Shown one piece after another: positions 6,581 to 14,319 of a stretch of 16,944 nt of DNA. Position 1 is the first letter of the stretch, and each line of letters begins with the position of its first letter. The translations under genes and the position numbers were made by a program. The stretch comes from CAYRGQ01 sp964444885. GTDB lineage: Bacteria > Bacteroidota > Bacteroidia > Sphingobacteriales > Sphingobacteriaceae. The notes beneath the pieces are model-generated. The model was not told the origin of the DNA and did not search any database. It worked only from the letters and a program-made list of their open reading frames with translations. The stretch spans positions 1 through 16,944 of the forward strand of contig CAYUIZ010000067.1 of assembly GCA_964444885.1 (NCBI GenBank), read 5' to 3'.

Positions 6581-7468
6581 ATGATTAGATTCTCTTTCTT
6601 GCTGCTTGCGCTTTGGGTGGGTATGGCCGAGCACGCGGCCTACGCGCAGGACTACAACACCCGCGGCATCCTATGCGGCGACGACAGGGTGCTTATCCTC
6701 GAATACAACCCCTACGCCGGACGGGCGGACACCATTTGGTCGTGGCGAGCCTCCGAAACCAAAGGCCTGCCTCCCGAATACCTGCGCAGGCTCCGCTCGA
6801 TGGATGAAGTGAAGCCATCAGTCACGGGTGACTCCCTGTTGCTGACCTCCTCTTCGGGCGCTGTGCTGCTTCTGGACAGGCGCTCCAAAGAAGCGCTATT
6901 CTACGCCACATGTCCTAACGCGCATTCCGCCGAATTCCTGCCCAATAACCGAATAGCAGTGGCCAACTCCGTGGCGGAAGGGGGAAACAGCTTGGAAATC
7001 TATGATCTTTCGATACCCGAAAAGGTGCTGTTTAAGGACACCCTGTATTCGGGCCACGGGGTAGTGTGGATCGAATCACGTCAGCAGTTGTTTGCCTTGG
7101 GGTACCAAGAGCTCAACGTGTATAGCCTGGAGGAATGGGATTCCACCCAGCCCAAACTTAAATTGGACGCAGTACACACCATCCCGGACGAAAGCGGCCA
7201 CGACCTTTCGTGGGTAAACGACAACAAACTGCTGCTCACCACACACCATAGCGTGTTCGAATTCGATATCGATGCCGGTTCTTTCGCGGAATATGCGCCG
7301 TTGAAAGGCGTCGAACACGTCAAGTCTGTCAACTATGATGAGCGCACGGGACAGTTGCTGTATACCAAAGCCGAAATCAACTGGTGGACACATAACATCT
7401 ACCACCGCAATCCGGATGTCGTGATCGAGATTCCCGGCATCCGGGTCTACAAAGCCCGCTTTTTTTAG
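6581..7468 (+). CDS. secreted beta-propeller-like protein (DUF6528-like)
   Basis: A 295-residue protein with a clear signal peptide (hydrophobic to about residue 15, cleavage after AYAQ, residue 23). The mature part is a chain of short beta-strand repeats: ILCGDDRVLILEYN, SLLLTSSSGAVLLLDRRS, HSAEFLPNNRIAVANS, GVVWIESRQQLFALGYQEL, and DLSWVNDNKLLLTTHHSVFEFD. This is the spacing expected of blades in a WD40/NHL-type propeller. It resembles the Bacteroidota family DUF6528, an assignment made from memory of its pattern and so tentative. No catalytic residues are recognisable. It stands alone between two terminators, so it is probably its own transcription unit. Likely periplasmic or surface exposed, possibly a binding or lyase-like accessory to sugar utilisation. 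Confidence 0.6.
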   Translation: MIRFSFLLLALWVGMAEHAAYAQDYNTRGILCGDDRVLILEYNPYAGRADTIWSWRASETKGLPPEYLRRLRSMDEVKPSVTGDSLLLTSSSGAVLLLDRRSKEALFYATCPNAHSAEFLPNNRIAVANSVAEGGNSLEIYDLSIPEKVLFKDTLYSGHGVVWIESRQQLFALGYQELNVYSLEEWDSTQPKLKLDAVHTIPDESGHDLSWVNDNKLLLTTHHSVFEFDIDAGSFAEYAPLKGVEHVKSVNYDERTGQLLYTKAEINWWTHNIYHRNPDVVIEIPGIRVYKARFF

Positions 7469-7501
7469 GTCACAAGGGGCTAAGACACATATTTCGATAC
7501 T

Positions 7502-7539
7502 AATCCACGGCGCCAAACATACGGCACGTGGATTTTTTG
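7502..7539 (+). terminator. intrinsic terminator after the propeller gene
   Basis: AATCCACG 7502-7509 pairs perfectly with CGTGGATT 7527-7534 and runs into TTTTT. It begins 34 bases after the stop codon at 7466-7468. Confidence 0.8.
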
Positions 7540-7882
7540 TTGCGTTGCTTTTGTGTTTTTACGGTTTTTAGTTAGCGTGCCATTCCGTTCGATGCACGGT
7601 CTGATGTGAACACCGGATGCTAAAAACGGCTAAACCGAGCAAAAAAAAAGGTTTCCAAACGGGGAGAATGGAAACCTTTCACTAACCAATTATAAACCTA
7701 AATTATGATGACACAAAGATAGTGTATTAGATACACTAATGCAAATCGATTTCTGAAAAAATCAGTGCCTCGCCCGCATGCAAATGAACCGTGCAAAACG
7801 GACGCGAATTCCGCCACGAATGAGCGAAGGCGACCCCATTGAAAACCATTGACAACACCTTTATACCGCCTTCGCACGGGCA
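7540..7882. other. intergenic region with two hairpins and a leader-like sequence
   Basis: No gene is seen in these 343 bases. It holds the hairpin at 7647-7679 (listed separately). This is followed by a sequence reading like a 5' leader up to ATG 7705, which gives only five codons before TAG. It also holds a perfect 8-bp palindrome with a 3-base centre: TAGTGTAT 7720-7727 and ATACACTA 7731-7738. The leader-like piece may be what is left of a deleted plus-strand gene. Confidence 0.45.
7641..7679 (-). terminator. intrinsic terminator for the minus-strand helical-repeat gene
   Basis: Arms 7647-7656 (AAAGGTTTCC) and 7670-7679 (GGAAACCTTT) pair over 10 bp around a 13-base loop. Read on the minus strand, the hairpin is followed by nine T (the A-run 7641-7649, partly within the stem). 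It lies about 200 bases past the stop of the minus-strand gene ending at 7883. On the plus strand no T-run follows, so there it could only act as a leader hairpin. Confidence 0.65.
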
Positions 7883-9361
7883 TCAGAAGCGATATTGATC
7901 AACCGCCCAATCTGAGAAGCCATAATATTTCAGCAGCTGCCGTTCCCTTTTTTCGGCAGTGATCGCCTCGGCGATTTTCAGCACCTTCTTGAGGTTGCTT
8001 TCTTTCCACGCATTGCCGCGGCGCCTCGGGTCAGCACCAATGGTATTGAACACCAGTTTTTCGGTCTTATAGGCTTTACCCAACTTACCGAATGTCCGTT
8101 TATAAGAACGTATTTCATAGTCGAGGTATTCCAAATCCCCCTGTTCATAGTTCACGAGAATGTGCAGCAAACGCGCGGCACGGTACACAAAGAGCTGCTT
8201 GTGATGTTTCTCGGCGGTTAGCACGCGATGCATGCGCTTGTTCGCGAGGTTCCATTGCTTGGACTGAAAAAAAGCCAGGCTTTCAAAAAACTCGTATTCC
8301 AGTTGGATCTCATGCCGCTCCACACTGCCCGGCATGCTTTTGCGATGCGACGCGATAAAGCCGTGGGCCTCCTCGAGTTTGTTCGTGCCGAGATACAGGT
8401 TCAGCCGATAGGTGTCCACGGTTAGGCTGGCCAAGCTGCAAAAGTGTTCGGGGTACGGCCCATTTCCCAACGAGGCGGCTTTCTCGATAAAAGGCATCAT
8501 CGCGTGGTAATACCCAATGCTTCGCAGGCTGTCCAGAATACCGTCAAGGGCAGACAAATAATCGTAAGGTGGGAAATTCCACATGGCCTTATTGGATTCG
8601 ATCAGTTTATTGAGCTGGTTGAAGATGCGGAGGGCGGCGCGGTATTCGCCCGTATGGATAAAGAAAAAAGACTGGAAAAGGAGATGCAGTTTCTGAGGCT
8701 CAAACTCGTCCTGGCTGCCGCGGGTGGTCAAACTCAGCTCGCTTAGGATGAGATCGTTTACTTTTTTGTCGCTGTTTTCATCAATGGACAACACGCCTTT
8801 AATCAGCCGGTGGCTCAACAGCTCGTACAAAGAATAGTGCTCCTGCAACTGCCGCAGGGACTGCAAGGTACGCTTAGCCTTCATTTGCTTGTCGACTAGG
8901 TCCTGCTCATCCATATTAGGGAAGCCTAGGTCGGCCAGCGCCGTCAGCTCCATACGCAATGCCTGATAGGCCACACTGTGGTTTTCGTGTTCTGACGCAA
9001 GCGTATAGGCTTTCTTCAGCATTTTCTGTGCACGGTTGGGCATGGATCGCTCCAGACATAACCGGGCTTTCAGCAAGTATTGCTGCTGTGCAAACCACGG
9101 ATCCTGCTCAATGCGGATCTGCACCAGCACGTCGGTGAGCACCTTGAAAAGGTAATGCGCGGCATTTTCAAAAGATTTGCCCGGACAGGATTGCCGAAAA
9201 CGCGCCTCCCAGGTGCTTTCATCGGGTGTGTCGTCCTGTGCCAATTCATACAGCTGCAGATAATCTTTCGGGCCTTGGAGCTTGGCGCAATACAGCTGAA
9301 AATGTTTTTTTTCGGCCGCCGAGAGCGACGAGATCAGCTTTTGCAATTCAAAAACAAGCAT
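7883..9361 (-). CDS. cytoplasmic alpha-helical repeat (TPR-like) protein, unknown function
   Basis: A 492-residue protein without signal peptide or membrane segment. Nearly the whole chain is predicted helical by eye. Paired-helix blocks of about 35-40 residues fit TPR-like packing, for example YLLKARLCLERSMPNRAQKM, EYRAALRIFNQLNKLI and LEEAHGFIASHRKS. The N-terminal block (FELQKLISSLSAAEKKHFQL) is a conserved-looking opening, and the C-terminus is strongly basic (RRRGNAWKESNLKKV). No enzymatic motif was found. It is divergent from the ribokinase operon across a 207-base AT-rich gap, so it may share a regulatory region with it. I do not recognise a named family. Regulatory or scaffold roles are possible, but nothing in the sequence decides between them. 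Confidence 0.65.
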   Translation of the reverse strand: MLVFELQKLISSLSAAEKKHFQLYCAKLQGPKDYLQLYELAQDDTPDESTWEARFRQSCPGKSFENAAHYLFKVLTDVLVQIRIEQDPWFAQQQYLLKARLCLERSMPNRAQKMLKKAYTLASEHENHSVAYQALRMELTALADLGFPNMDEQDLVDKQMKAKRTLQSLRQLQEHYSLYELLSHRLIKGVLSIDENSDKKVNDLILSELSLTTRGSQDEFEPQKLHLLFQSFFFIHTGEYRAALRIFNQLNKLIESNKAMWNFPPYDYLSALDGILDSLRSIGYYHAMMPFIEKAASLGNGPYPEHFCSLASLTVDTYRLNLYLGTNKLEEAHGFIASHRKSMPGSVERHEIQLEYEFFESLAFFQSKQWNLANKRMHRVLTAEKHHKQLFVYRAARLLHILVNYEQGDLEYLDYEIRSYKRTFGKLGKAYKTEKLVFNTIGADPRRRGNAWKESNLKKVLKIAEAITAEKRERQLLKYYGFSDWAVDQYRF

Positions 9362-9522
9362 GTTTTAAAGGGTTTGAGGGACATTACCAATTACTTCGAA
9401 AGTGCAACATTCCAACTCATATCACTATTTATCAGCAGTTTGAAATATAATTATCGATTATATTCATGTTTATAATTCATAAAAATATAAAAATTTGGTA
9501 TATTTCATTCGTCGTACACGCC

Positions 9523-9530
9523 TACATTTG
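9523..9530 (+). promoter_or_regulatory. possible -7 box of the ribokinase operon promoter
   Basis: TACATTTG is an exact match to the Bacteroidota TAnnTTTG -7 element, 38 bases before the ATG of ribokinase. A TTTG at 9494-9497 could be the -33 element, but the spacing (25 bases) is longer than usual. The surrounding divergent gap is very AT-rich and has several imperfect palindromes around ATCGAT near 9453-9458, suitable for operator sites. Confidence 0.4.
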
Positions 9531-9568
9531 GCTTTATATAATCGAAGAACCAATTTTTTAACCCTTTT

Positions 9569-10486
9569 ATGAGCAAGCAGATCATCGTTGTGGGCAGTAT
9601 GAATATGGACATGGTGGTAAAGACCAGCCATATACCCCAGCCCGGGGAGACCGTTTTGGGCGGATCTTTTTTTATGAATCCTGGCGGCAAAGGTGCCAAT
9701 CAGGCCGTAGCCGTCGCCCGCTTGGGTGGCAACGTAGCCTTCATCGGCAAAATCGGTGATGATATATTCGGGAAGCAGTCTTTTCAGCTTTTTGATGAAG
9801 AAGGGGTAGATACAAGCGGCATCCTTTCGGACCGGGAAAGCCCCTCCGGCATCGCGCTGATCACCGTGGATGAACAGGGCGAAAACAGCATCGTCGTCGC
9901 CCCCGGCGCGAACGCTCGCCTGAAACCCGAGGACGTGGAGAGTGTATCGGACAAGTATCCGGATCGCAAAATCCTCCTCATGCAATTGGAAATTCCGATG
10001 GAGACGGTCGCATTTGCGGCCCAGCACGCCCGGGAACGCGGCTTATTGGTGATCGTCAATCCGGCACCCGCCAACACACTCGTCCATAGTCTTTTTCCGT
10101 TAATCGACATTTTAACGCCGAACGTGAACGAAGCAGAAATGCTATCGGGTATACGCATTACCGGTATCGACAGTGCAAAGCAGGCCGCGGAGCACATCCG
10201 TGGTCAAGGGGTGAAGCATGTTATCATCACATTGGGAAAAGACGGTGCCGCGGTATTGGACAACGGCAACTTCTCGCATATTCCGGCACCCGTCGTGGAA
10301 ACCGTGGATACAACGGCGGCGGGAGACGTATTTAACGGCGCACTGGCCGTAGCCCTGTCCGAAGGGAAAAACTTAACCGATGCCACGGCATTTGCTTGCC
10401 GTGCGGCGTCCATAGCCGTCACGAAAATGGGAGCTCAGGCGTCCATCCCCTACCGCAACGAAGTATTGCTGAAAAGCATGGAATAA
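9569..10486 (+). CDS. rbsK: ribokinase, PfkB carbohydrate kinase family
   Basis: A 305-residue protein, the normal length for ribokinase. It catalyses ATP-dependent phosphorylation of D-ribose to ribose-5-phosphate in the cytoplasm, feeding the pentose phosphate pathway and PRPP synthesis. Visible hallmarks are the N-terminal VGSMNMDMVV strand (the ribokinase NxD signature), the sugar-binding GGKGANQA at 39-46, an NPAPA segment, TPNVNEAEML, ITLGKDGA, and the anion-hole/catalytic DTTAAGD at 247-253 ending in the catalytic base D253. It is the first gene of a four-gene plus-strand unit, 36 bases ahead of the transporter. The company of a nucleoside hydrolase and a sugar-type transporter supports ribose over other sugars. 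Deoxyribokinase activity cannot be excluded. Confidence 0.9.
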   Translation: MSKQIIVVGSMNMDMVVKTSHIPQPGETVLGGSFFMNPGGKGANQAVAVARLGGNVAFIGKIGDDIFGKQSFQLFDEEGVDTSGILSDRESPSGIALITVDEQGENSIVVAPGANARLKPEDVESVSDKYPDRKILLMQLEIPMETVAFAAQHARERGLLVIVNPAPANTLVHSLFPLIDILTPNVNEAEMLSGIRITGIDSAKQAAEHIRGQGVKHVIITLGKDGAAVLDNGNFSHIPAPVVETVDTTAAGDVFNGALAVALSEGKNLTDATAFACRAASIAVTKMGAQASIPYRNEVLLKSME

Positions 10487-10522
10487 ACGAGCACCACACA
10501 CCAACCATCAAACCATCAAATT

Positions 10523-11527
10523 ATGTTTATCGTCGAAAATTACAGCGTAGCGGTTCTCTTTTGCATCATCACCATGCTCTGCTGGGGCTCATGGGCCAAT
10601 ACCCAAAAGCTTGTGCAGAAAGAGTGGCGCTTCGAGCTCTTTTACTGGGACTATGTCCTGGGCATCTTTCTACTGTCCCTCGTCGGGGCCTTCACCCTGG
10701 GCAGCATGGGCGATTCCGGGCGTTCATTTTTGGTCGACCTAGCGCAAGCCGAAGGCACCAATATCCGGAGTGCACTAATCGGCGGCGTCGTTTTCAACCT
10801 AGCCAACATACTGCTCACCGCCGCTATTGCCGGCGCGGGCATGGCCGTCGCTTTCCCGGTAGGCATCGGGCTAGCACTGGTGATCGGCGTAATCATAAAC
10901 TACCTCTTGCACAGCAAGGGCGACCCGCTATTACTTTTTACGGGTGTAGCGCTAGTGACCGTTGCCATCATTCTCAACGCCATCGCTTACGGCAAGCATT
11001 CCGGCAGTTCGGGGCGCAAAAGTGTCGGCAAGTGGATTGCCATATCCGTCATCGCGGGGATCCTGATGTCAACTTTCTACCCGTTTATTGCGGCAGGAAT
11101 GGATTTGGAAAACTTCGTAAGTCCGGCTGCGGGCAAAATGACACCGTATACGGCGTTCGTGGTGTTCGCGACAGGTATCCTGCTGAGCAACATCATTTTC
11201 AATACCGTGCTGATGCGCCGTCCGCTGGAAGGCAATCCCATTCACTACGGGGAATACCTGAAGGGACGTTTTGGGCTCCATATCGTGGGTATTCTGGGTG
11301 GCAGCATTTGGGGCATTGGCAACCTGTTTAACCTGATCGCCGCCGGCAAAGCGGGGCCCGCCATTTCGTATGGCCTGGGCCAGGGAGCTACCTTGGTGGC
11401 CGCACTATGGGGCGTGCTCATCTGGAAGGAGTTTAAAGGCAGCTCCAAACAGGTAAATCTGCTGATAACGGCCATGTTTGTCCTGTTCATCGTCGGACTG
11501 GGCCTAGTCATCGCTGCTGGGGAATAA
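10523..11527 (+). CDS. DMT-superfamily sugar/nucleoside transporter (RbsU / ureide-permease-like)
   Basis: A 334-residue polytopic membrane protein with about ten hydrophobic segments, consistent with a drug/metabolite-type carrier of 10 TM helices. N-terminal features CWGSWANTQK and ELFYWDYVLG, and the later GGVVFNLAN, GIGLALVIGVIINYLL, GGSIWGIGNLFN and GVLIWKEFK, resemble the GRP/RbsU sugar uptake family. By pattern they also resemble plant ureide permeases, which carry allantoin, uracil and related compounds. Located between ribokinase and two secreted hydrolases, it most likely imports ribose or an intact nucleoside or base across the inner membrane. Substrate choice is an inference from context. 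The start ATG 10523 gives the first TM helix directly. Confidence 0.75.
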   Translation: MFIVENYSVAVLFCIITMLCWGSWANTQKLVQKEWRFELFYWDYVLGIFLLSLVGAFTLGSMGDSGRSFLVDLAQAEGTNIRSALIGGVVFNLANILLTAAIAGAGMAVAFPVGIGLALVIGVIINYLLHSKGDPLLLFTGVALVTVAIILNAIAYGKHSGSSGRKSVGKWIAISVIAGILMSTFYPFIAAGMDLENFVSPAAGKMTPYTAFVVFATGILLSNIIFNTVLMRRPLEGNPIHYGEYLKGRFGLHIVGILGGSIWGIGNLFNLIAAGKAGPAISYGLGQGATLVAALWGVLIWKEFKGSSKQVNLLITAMFVLFIVGLGLVIAAGE

Positions 11528-11594
11528 GTGCTTAAAAACCGATTTGAGCCGAACTGGCCGCTGAACTTATCGCAACTATCTTAACTTAACGCAT

Positions 11595-13160
11595 ATGAAA
11601 ACAGCTAAAAAAATCGCCTCCGGATTCGTTTGTGCGCTACTCATCGCCGCTTTTTTTACGCCGGCTGAAGCGCAGCATCTTCCGGCAACGAAGACCATTC
11701 CGCTAGAAGTGCTTAAAGACAAGATCAAAGGAGGTTGGGCTGGCCAGACCATTGGCGTCACGTTCGGCGGGCCTACGGAGTTCAAATACAACGGCACGTT
11801 CATCCAGGACTACCAAACCATACCTTGGTACGATGGCTACATCAAGGAGTGGATGGACAAATCGCCCGGGCTGTTTGATGATATCTATATGGACTTCACG
11901 TTTGTGGAAGTGCTCGAGCGTGTGGGGCTGGACGCGCCAGTCGACTCATTCGCCATCGCATTTGCCCATGCCGAGTATCCGTTATGGCATGCCAACCAGG
12001 CCGCCCGGCACAACATCCTAAACGGTATCATGCCGCCGGAGTCCGGCCACTGGCTGAACAATCCGCATGCGGACGATATCGATTATCAAATTGAGGCAGA
12101 TTTTGCCGGCCTAATGAATCCGGGGATGCCTAATTCAGCATCGGACATCAGCGATAAGATCGGTCACATTATGAATTATGGAGACGGCTGGTACGGAGGC
12201 GTGTATGTAGGCGCCATGTATGCGTTGGCCTTTGTGTCTGACGACATTCATTATATCGTACGCGAAGCGCTGAAAACCGTACCCGAAGAAAGTGATTTTC
12301 ACCAATGCATCGCAGATGCGATTGCCTGGCACGAGCAATATCCCGACGACTGGAAACAAACCTGGTTTGAGTTACTTAGAAAATGGAACGACGAAGTGGG
12401 TTGCCCCGAAGGCGTGTTCGCTACGTTGAACATCGACGCAAAAATGAATGCCGCATACATCGTTTTGGGCTTGCTGTATGGCGACGGAGACTATACGAAA
12501 ACACTGGAAATCTCCACCCGGGCCGGACAGGATTCGGACTGCAATCCGTCAAATGCCGCTGGCATATTGGGCACCATGCTCGGTTACAGCAATATCCCGG
12601 ACTATTGGAAGATGGGCCTTAGCGAAGTCGAAGACACCCATTTTGTCCACACCACGATGTCGCTCAACGATGTGTATGAGGTGAGCTATAAGCACGCCCT
12701 CGAAATGATTGCGCGCAACGGAGGCCGTGTTGACGCACAGACGGCCACCATCCGCGTACAGCAGCCGGAGGCGGTACGCTATGAGAAGAGCTTCGATGGC
12801 CATTATCCCATTGAGCGCGTAGGTGTCGGCCAATCGCTCAGTCCGGCCCTTCGTTTTGAGTTTGAGGGAATAGGCGCCGTATTAAGGGGAGCCGCGCAGA
12901 AACGGTCGGGCGTGACTGAGGATCATGTGTTTCTTTTAGAGGCTCATATAAACGGCGAAAAGGTGGCCGACTTTAGCATGTCCACCGACCCGCACAGCCG
13001 CAGGCACGAAATCTTTTGGATTTACCAACTGCCCAAAGAAAAACATAGCATCGAAGTGGTCGTCAAAAATCCCAAAGAAGGTTATTACGTCCACGCCAGC
13101 GACTTCGTAATTTATTCCGATGCGCCTGTCCAGGGCCTGCACGTGCATGCGGACAAATAG
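11595..13160 (+). CDS. secreted ADP-ribosylglycohydrolase-family protein with C-terminal beta domain
   Basis: A 521-residue exported protein with a signal peptide ending at AEAQ (residue 27). Residues from about 35 to 350 are an ADP-ribosylglycohydrolase (DraG/ARH) all-helical fold. It opens with KDKIKGGWAGQTIGVTFGG (the family's GxxxGxxxG entrance). Acidic metal-binding sites follow at D95-D96/D100 (FDDIYMD) and at GQDSDCNPSN (311-320), where the family has GxDTDT/N. Both binuclear-metal motifs are therefore kept in altered form. Residues from about 385 to 521 form an extra beta-sandwich-like domain. Known members remove ADP-ribose from Arg, Ser or DNA bases, or hydrolyse O-acetyl-ADP-ribose, mostly in the cytosol. 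A secreted form next to a nucleoside hydrolase suggests release of ribose-containing groups outside the cytoplasm. The actual substrate is unknown. Confidence 0.8.
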   Translation: MKTAKKIASGFVCALLIAAFFTPAEAQHLPATKTIPLEVLKDKIKGGWAGQTIGVTFGGPTEFKYNGTFIQDYQTIPWYDGYIKEWMDKSPGLFDDIYMDFTFVEVLERVGLDAPVDSFAIAFAHAEYPLWHANQAARHNILNGIMPPESGHWLNNPHADDIDYQIEADFAGLMNPGMPNSASDISDKIGHIMNYGDGWYGGVYVGAMYALAFVSDDIHYIVREALKTVPEESDFHQCIADAIAWHEQYPDDWKQTWFELLRKWNDEVGCPEGVFATLNIDAKMNAAYIVLGLLYGDGDYTKTLEISTRAGQDSDCNPSNAAGILGTMLGYSNIPDYWKMGLSEVEDTHFVHTTMSLNDVYEVSYKHALEMIARNGGRVDAQTATIRVQQPEAVRYEKSFDGHYPIERVGVGQSLSPALRFEFEGIGAVLRGAAQKRSGVTEDHVFLLEAHINGEKVADFSMSTDPHSRRHEIFWIYQLPKEKHSIEVVVKNPKEGYYVHASDFVIYSDAPVQGLHVHADK

Positions 13161-13193
13161 AAAACTGAAATAAACTGTAACTGATCAACCAAC

Positions 13194-14213
13194 ATGAAAA
13201 AAGCATTGAATCTATGCCTTGCAATGGTAATGGCCGCGGGACTAACCCATAGCCACGCCGGGAATACGAACGGCGAACCCTCCCAAGGGACAGCGCAACG
13301 GAGCATTCCCAAAATTATTTTCGACACGGACATGGGGCCCGATTACGATGATATCGGAGCTATAGCCGTCTTGCACGCCCTCGCGGACCGCGGTGAATGC
13401 GAGATTCTGGCGACCGTTTCCAGCGATGGCCACCCGATGATTGCGCCTACCATCGAGGTCTACAACCGATATTACAATAGGCCCCACTTACCTGTCGGAA
13501 ATCCCCTGCCTGGCGCCCCGGATTTCACGGCTGCCAACAACTGGAATGATCTCATCGTAGACGAGTTTGCGCCCGATCTCCGGGGCAAGACCTATCCCAC
13601 TGCCGTCAGTGTCTATCGGCAGGTGCTCGCCGCGCAACCGGACAACAGCGTCACCATCGTCACGGTGGGTTTCACGTCCAACGTGAGCGATTTGCTAAAC
13701 TCAAAAGCCGATGAGCATTCCAATTTAAACGGGGTTGAACTCGTAAAGAAGAAAGTAAAGCATTGGGTGGCAATGGCGGGAAGCCTGCCCGGAGGACAGG
13801 AATTCAATGTATTCGAAGACGCCAAGGCCTCGGTCAATGCGTTTACGAACTTTCCAAAACCCATCTTGTTTAGCAGTTTTGAAATCGGCTACAGAATCTT
13901 TACTGGCGGAGAGGTAGCCAAGCTGGACGGAACGAAGAACCCTGTAGCACGCGGATATGCTTTCAACCTGCAGACCTATACGAAAGACGGCGAAACGGCC
14001 CGTCCATCCTGGGATCAAGCGACGGTACTCATAGCCATCCGCAATCCGGAAGACTATTTTTATGTCAACGGACCGGGCAAGTTCATCATCAACCAAGACG
14101 GAACGAACAGCTGGGACCCAACGATCGACGCTGGCCACCGGTTCCTCGTACACAAATATCCCTTTCAGCACATCGCGAATGTACTGGAAGAGCTGATGAA
14201 GCATGAGCCCTAA
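13194..14213 (+). CDS. secreted nucleoside hydrolase (IUNH family, purine-type active site)
   Basis: A 339-residue exported protein with a signal peptide to about residue 22 (THSHA). It hydrolyses N-glycosidic bonds of nucleosides to ribose and base. The Ca2+-binding start motif is DTDMGPDYDD at 44-53 (canonical DTDxGxDD, with one inserted residue). EFNVFEDAKA at 203-212 matches the EFN ribose-binding loop. The C-terminal metal ligand is D274 in PSWDQA. The residue before it is W273, where inosine-uridine hydrolases such as CU-NH and IU-NH have His. Trp-Asp at this place is the arrangement of purine-specific IAG hydrolases, in which Trp stacks the base, so purine nucleosides are the likely substrate. 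It is the last gene of the operon, 33 bases after the ADP-ribosylglycohydrolase gene, and is followed by a terminator. Confidence 0.85.
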   Translation: MKKALNLCLAMVMAAGLTHSHAGNTNGEPSQGTAQRSIPKIIFDTDMGPDYDDIGAIAVLHALADRGECEILATVSSDGHPMIAPTIEVYNRYYNRPHLPVGNPLPGAPDFTAANNWNDLIVDEFAPDLRGKTYPTAVSVYRQVLAAQPDNSVTIVTVGFTSNVSDLLNSKADEHSNLNGVELVKKKVKHWVAMAGSLPGGQEFNVFEDAKASVNAFTNFPKPILFSSFEIGYRIFTGGEVAKLDGTKNPVARGYAFNLQTYTKDGETARPSWDQATVLIAIRNPEDYFYVNGPGKFIINQDGTNSWDPTIDAGHRFLVHKYPFQHIANVLEELMKHEP

Positions 14214-14242
14214 ATCCCGCGTTCAGTCGTCACATACCAACC

Positions 14243-14272
14243 AAAAAAGCCCCGAACATTCGTGGCTTTTTT
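14243..14272. terminator. bidirectional terminator between convergent genes
   Basis: AAAAAAGCC 14243-14251 pairs with GGCTTTTTT 14264-14272. Inside it CGA/TCG closes a 4-base ACAT loop after one mismatch. A-run and T-run flank both sides, so it can end both the nucleoside hydrolase operon (plus) and the sulfatase transcript (minus), whose stop lies 47 bases away. Confidence 0.88.
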
Positions 14273-14319
14273 GCGTAAAGCAGGGTTGGTTTTTTTGAGG
14301 CACACCGGTCTCTGCCCCG

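Noticed and set aside
9470..10027. 185-residue minus-strand frame over the start of ribokinase
   Set aside because: Antisense to the conserved ribokinase N-terminus and across its promoter; no recognisable domain.
10396..11331. 311-residue plus-strand reading frame overlapping the transporter
   Set aside because: It overlaps ribokinase and the transporter in another frame and is rich in Arg, His and Gly with no family pattern. The transporter frame has clear membrane segments, so this is a shadow.
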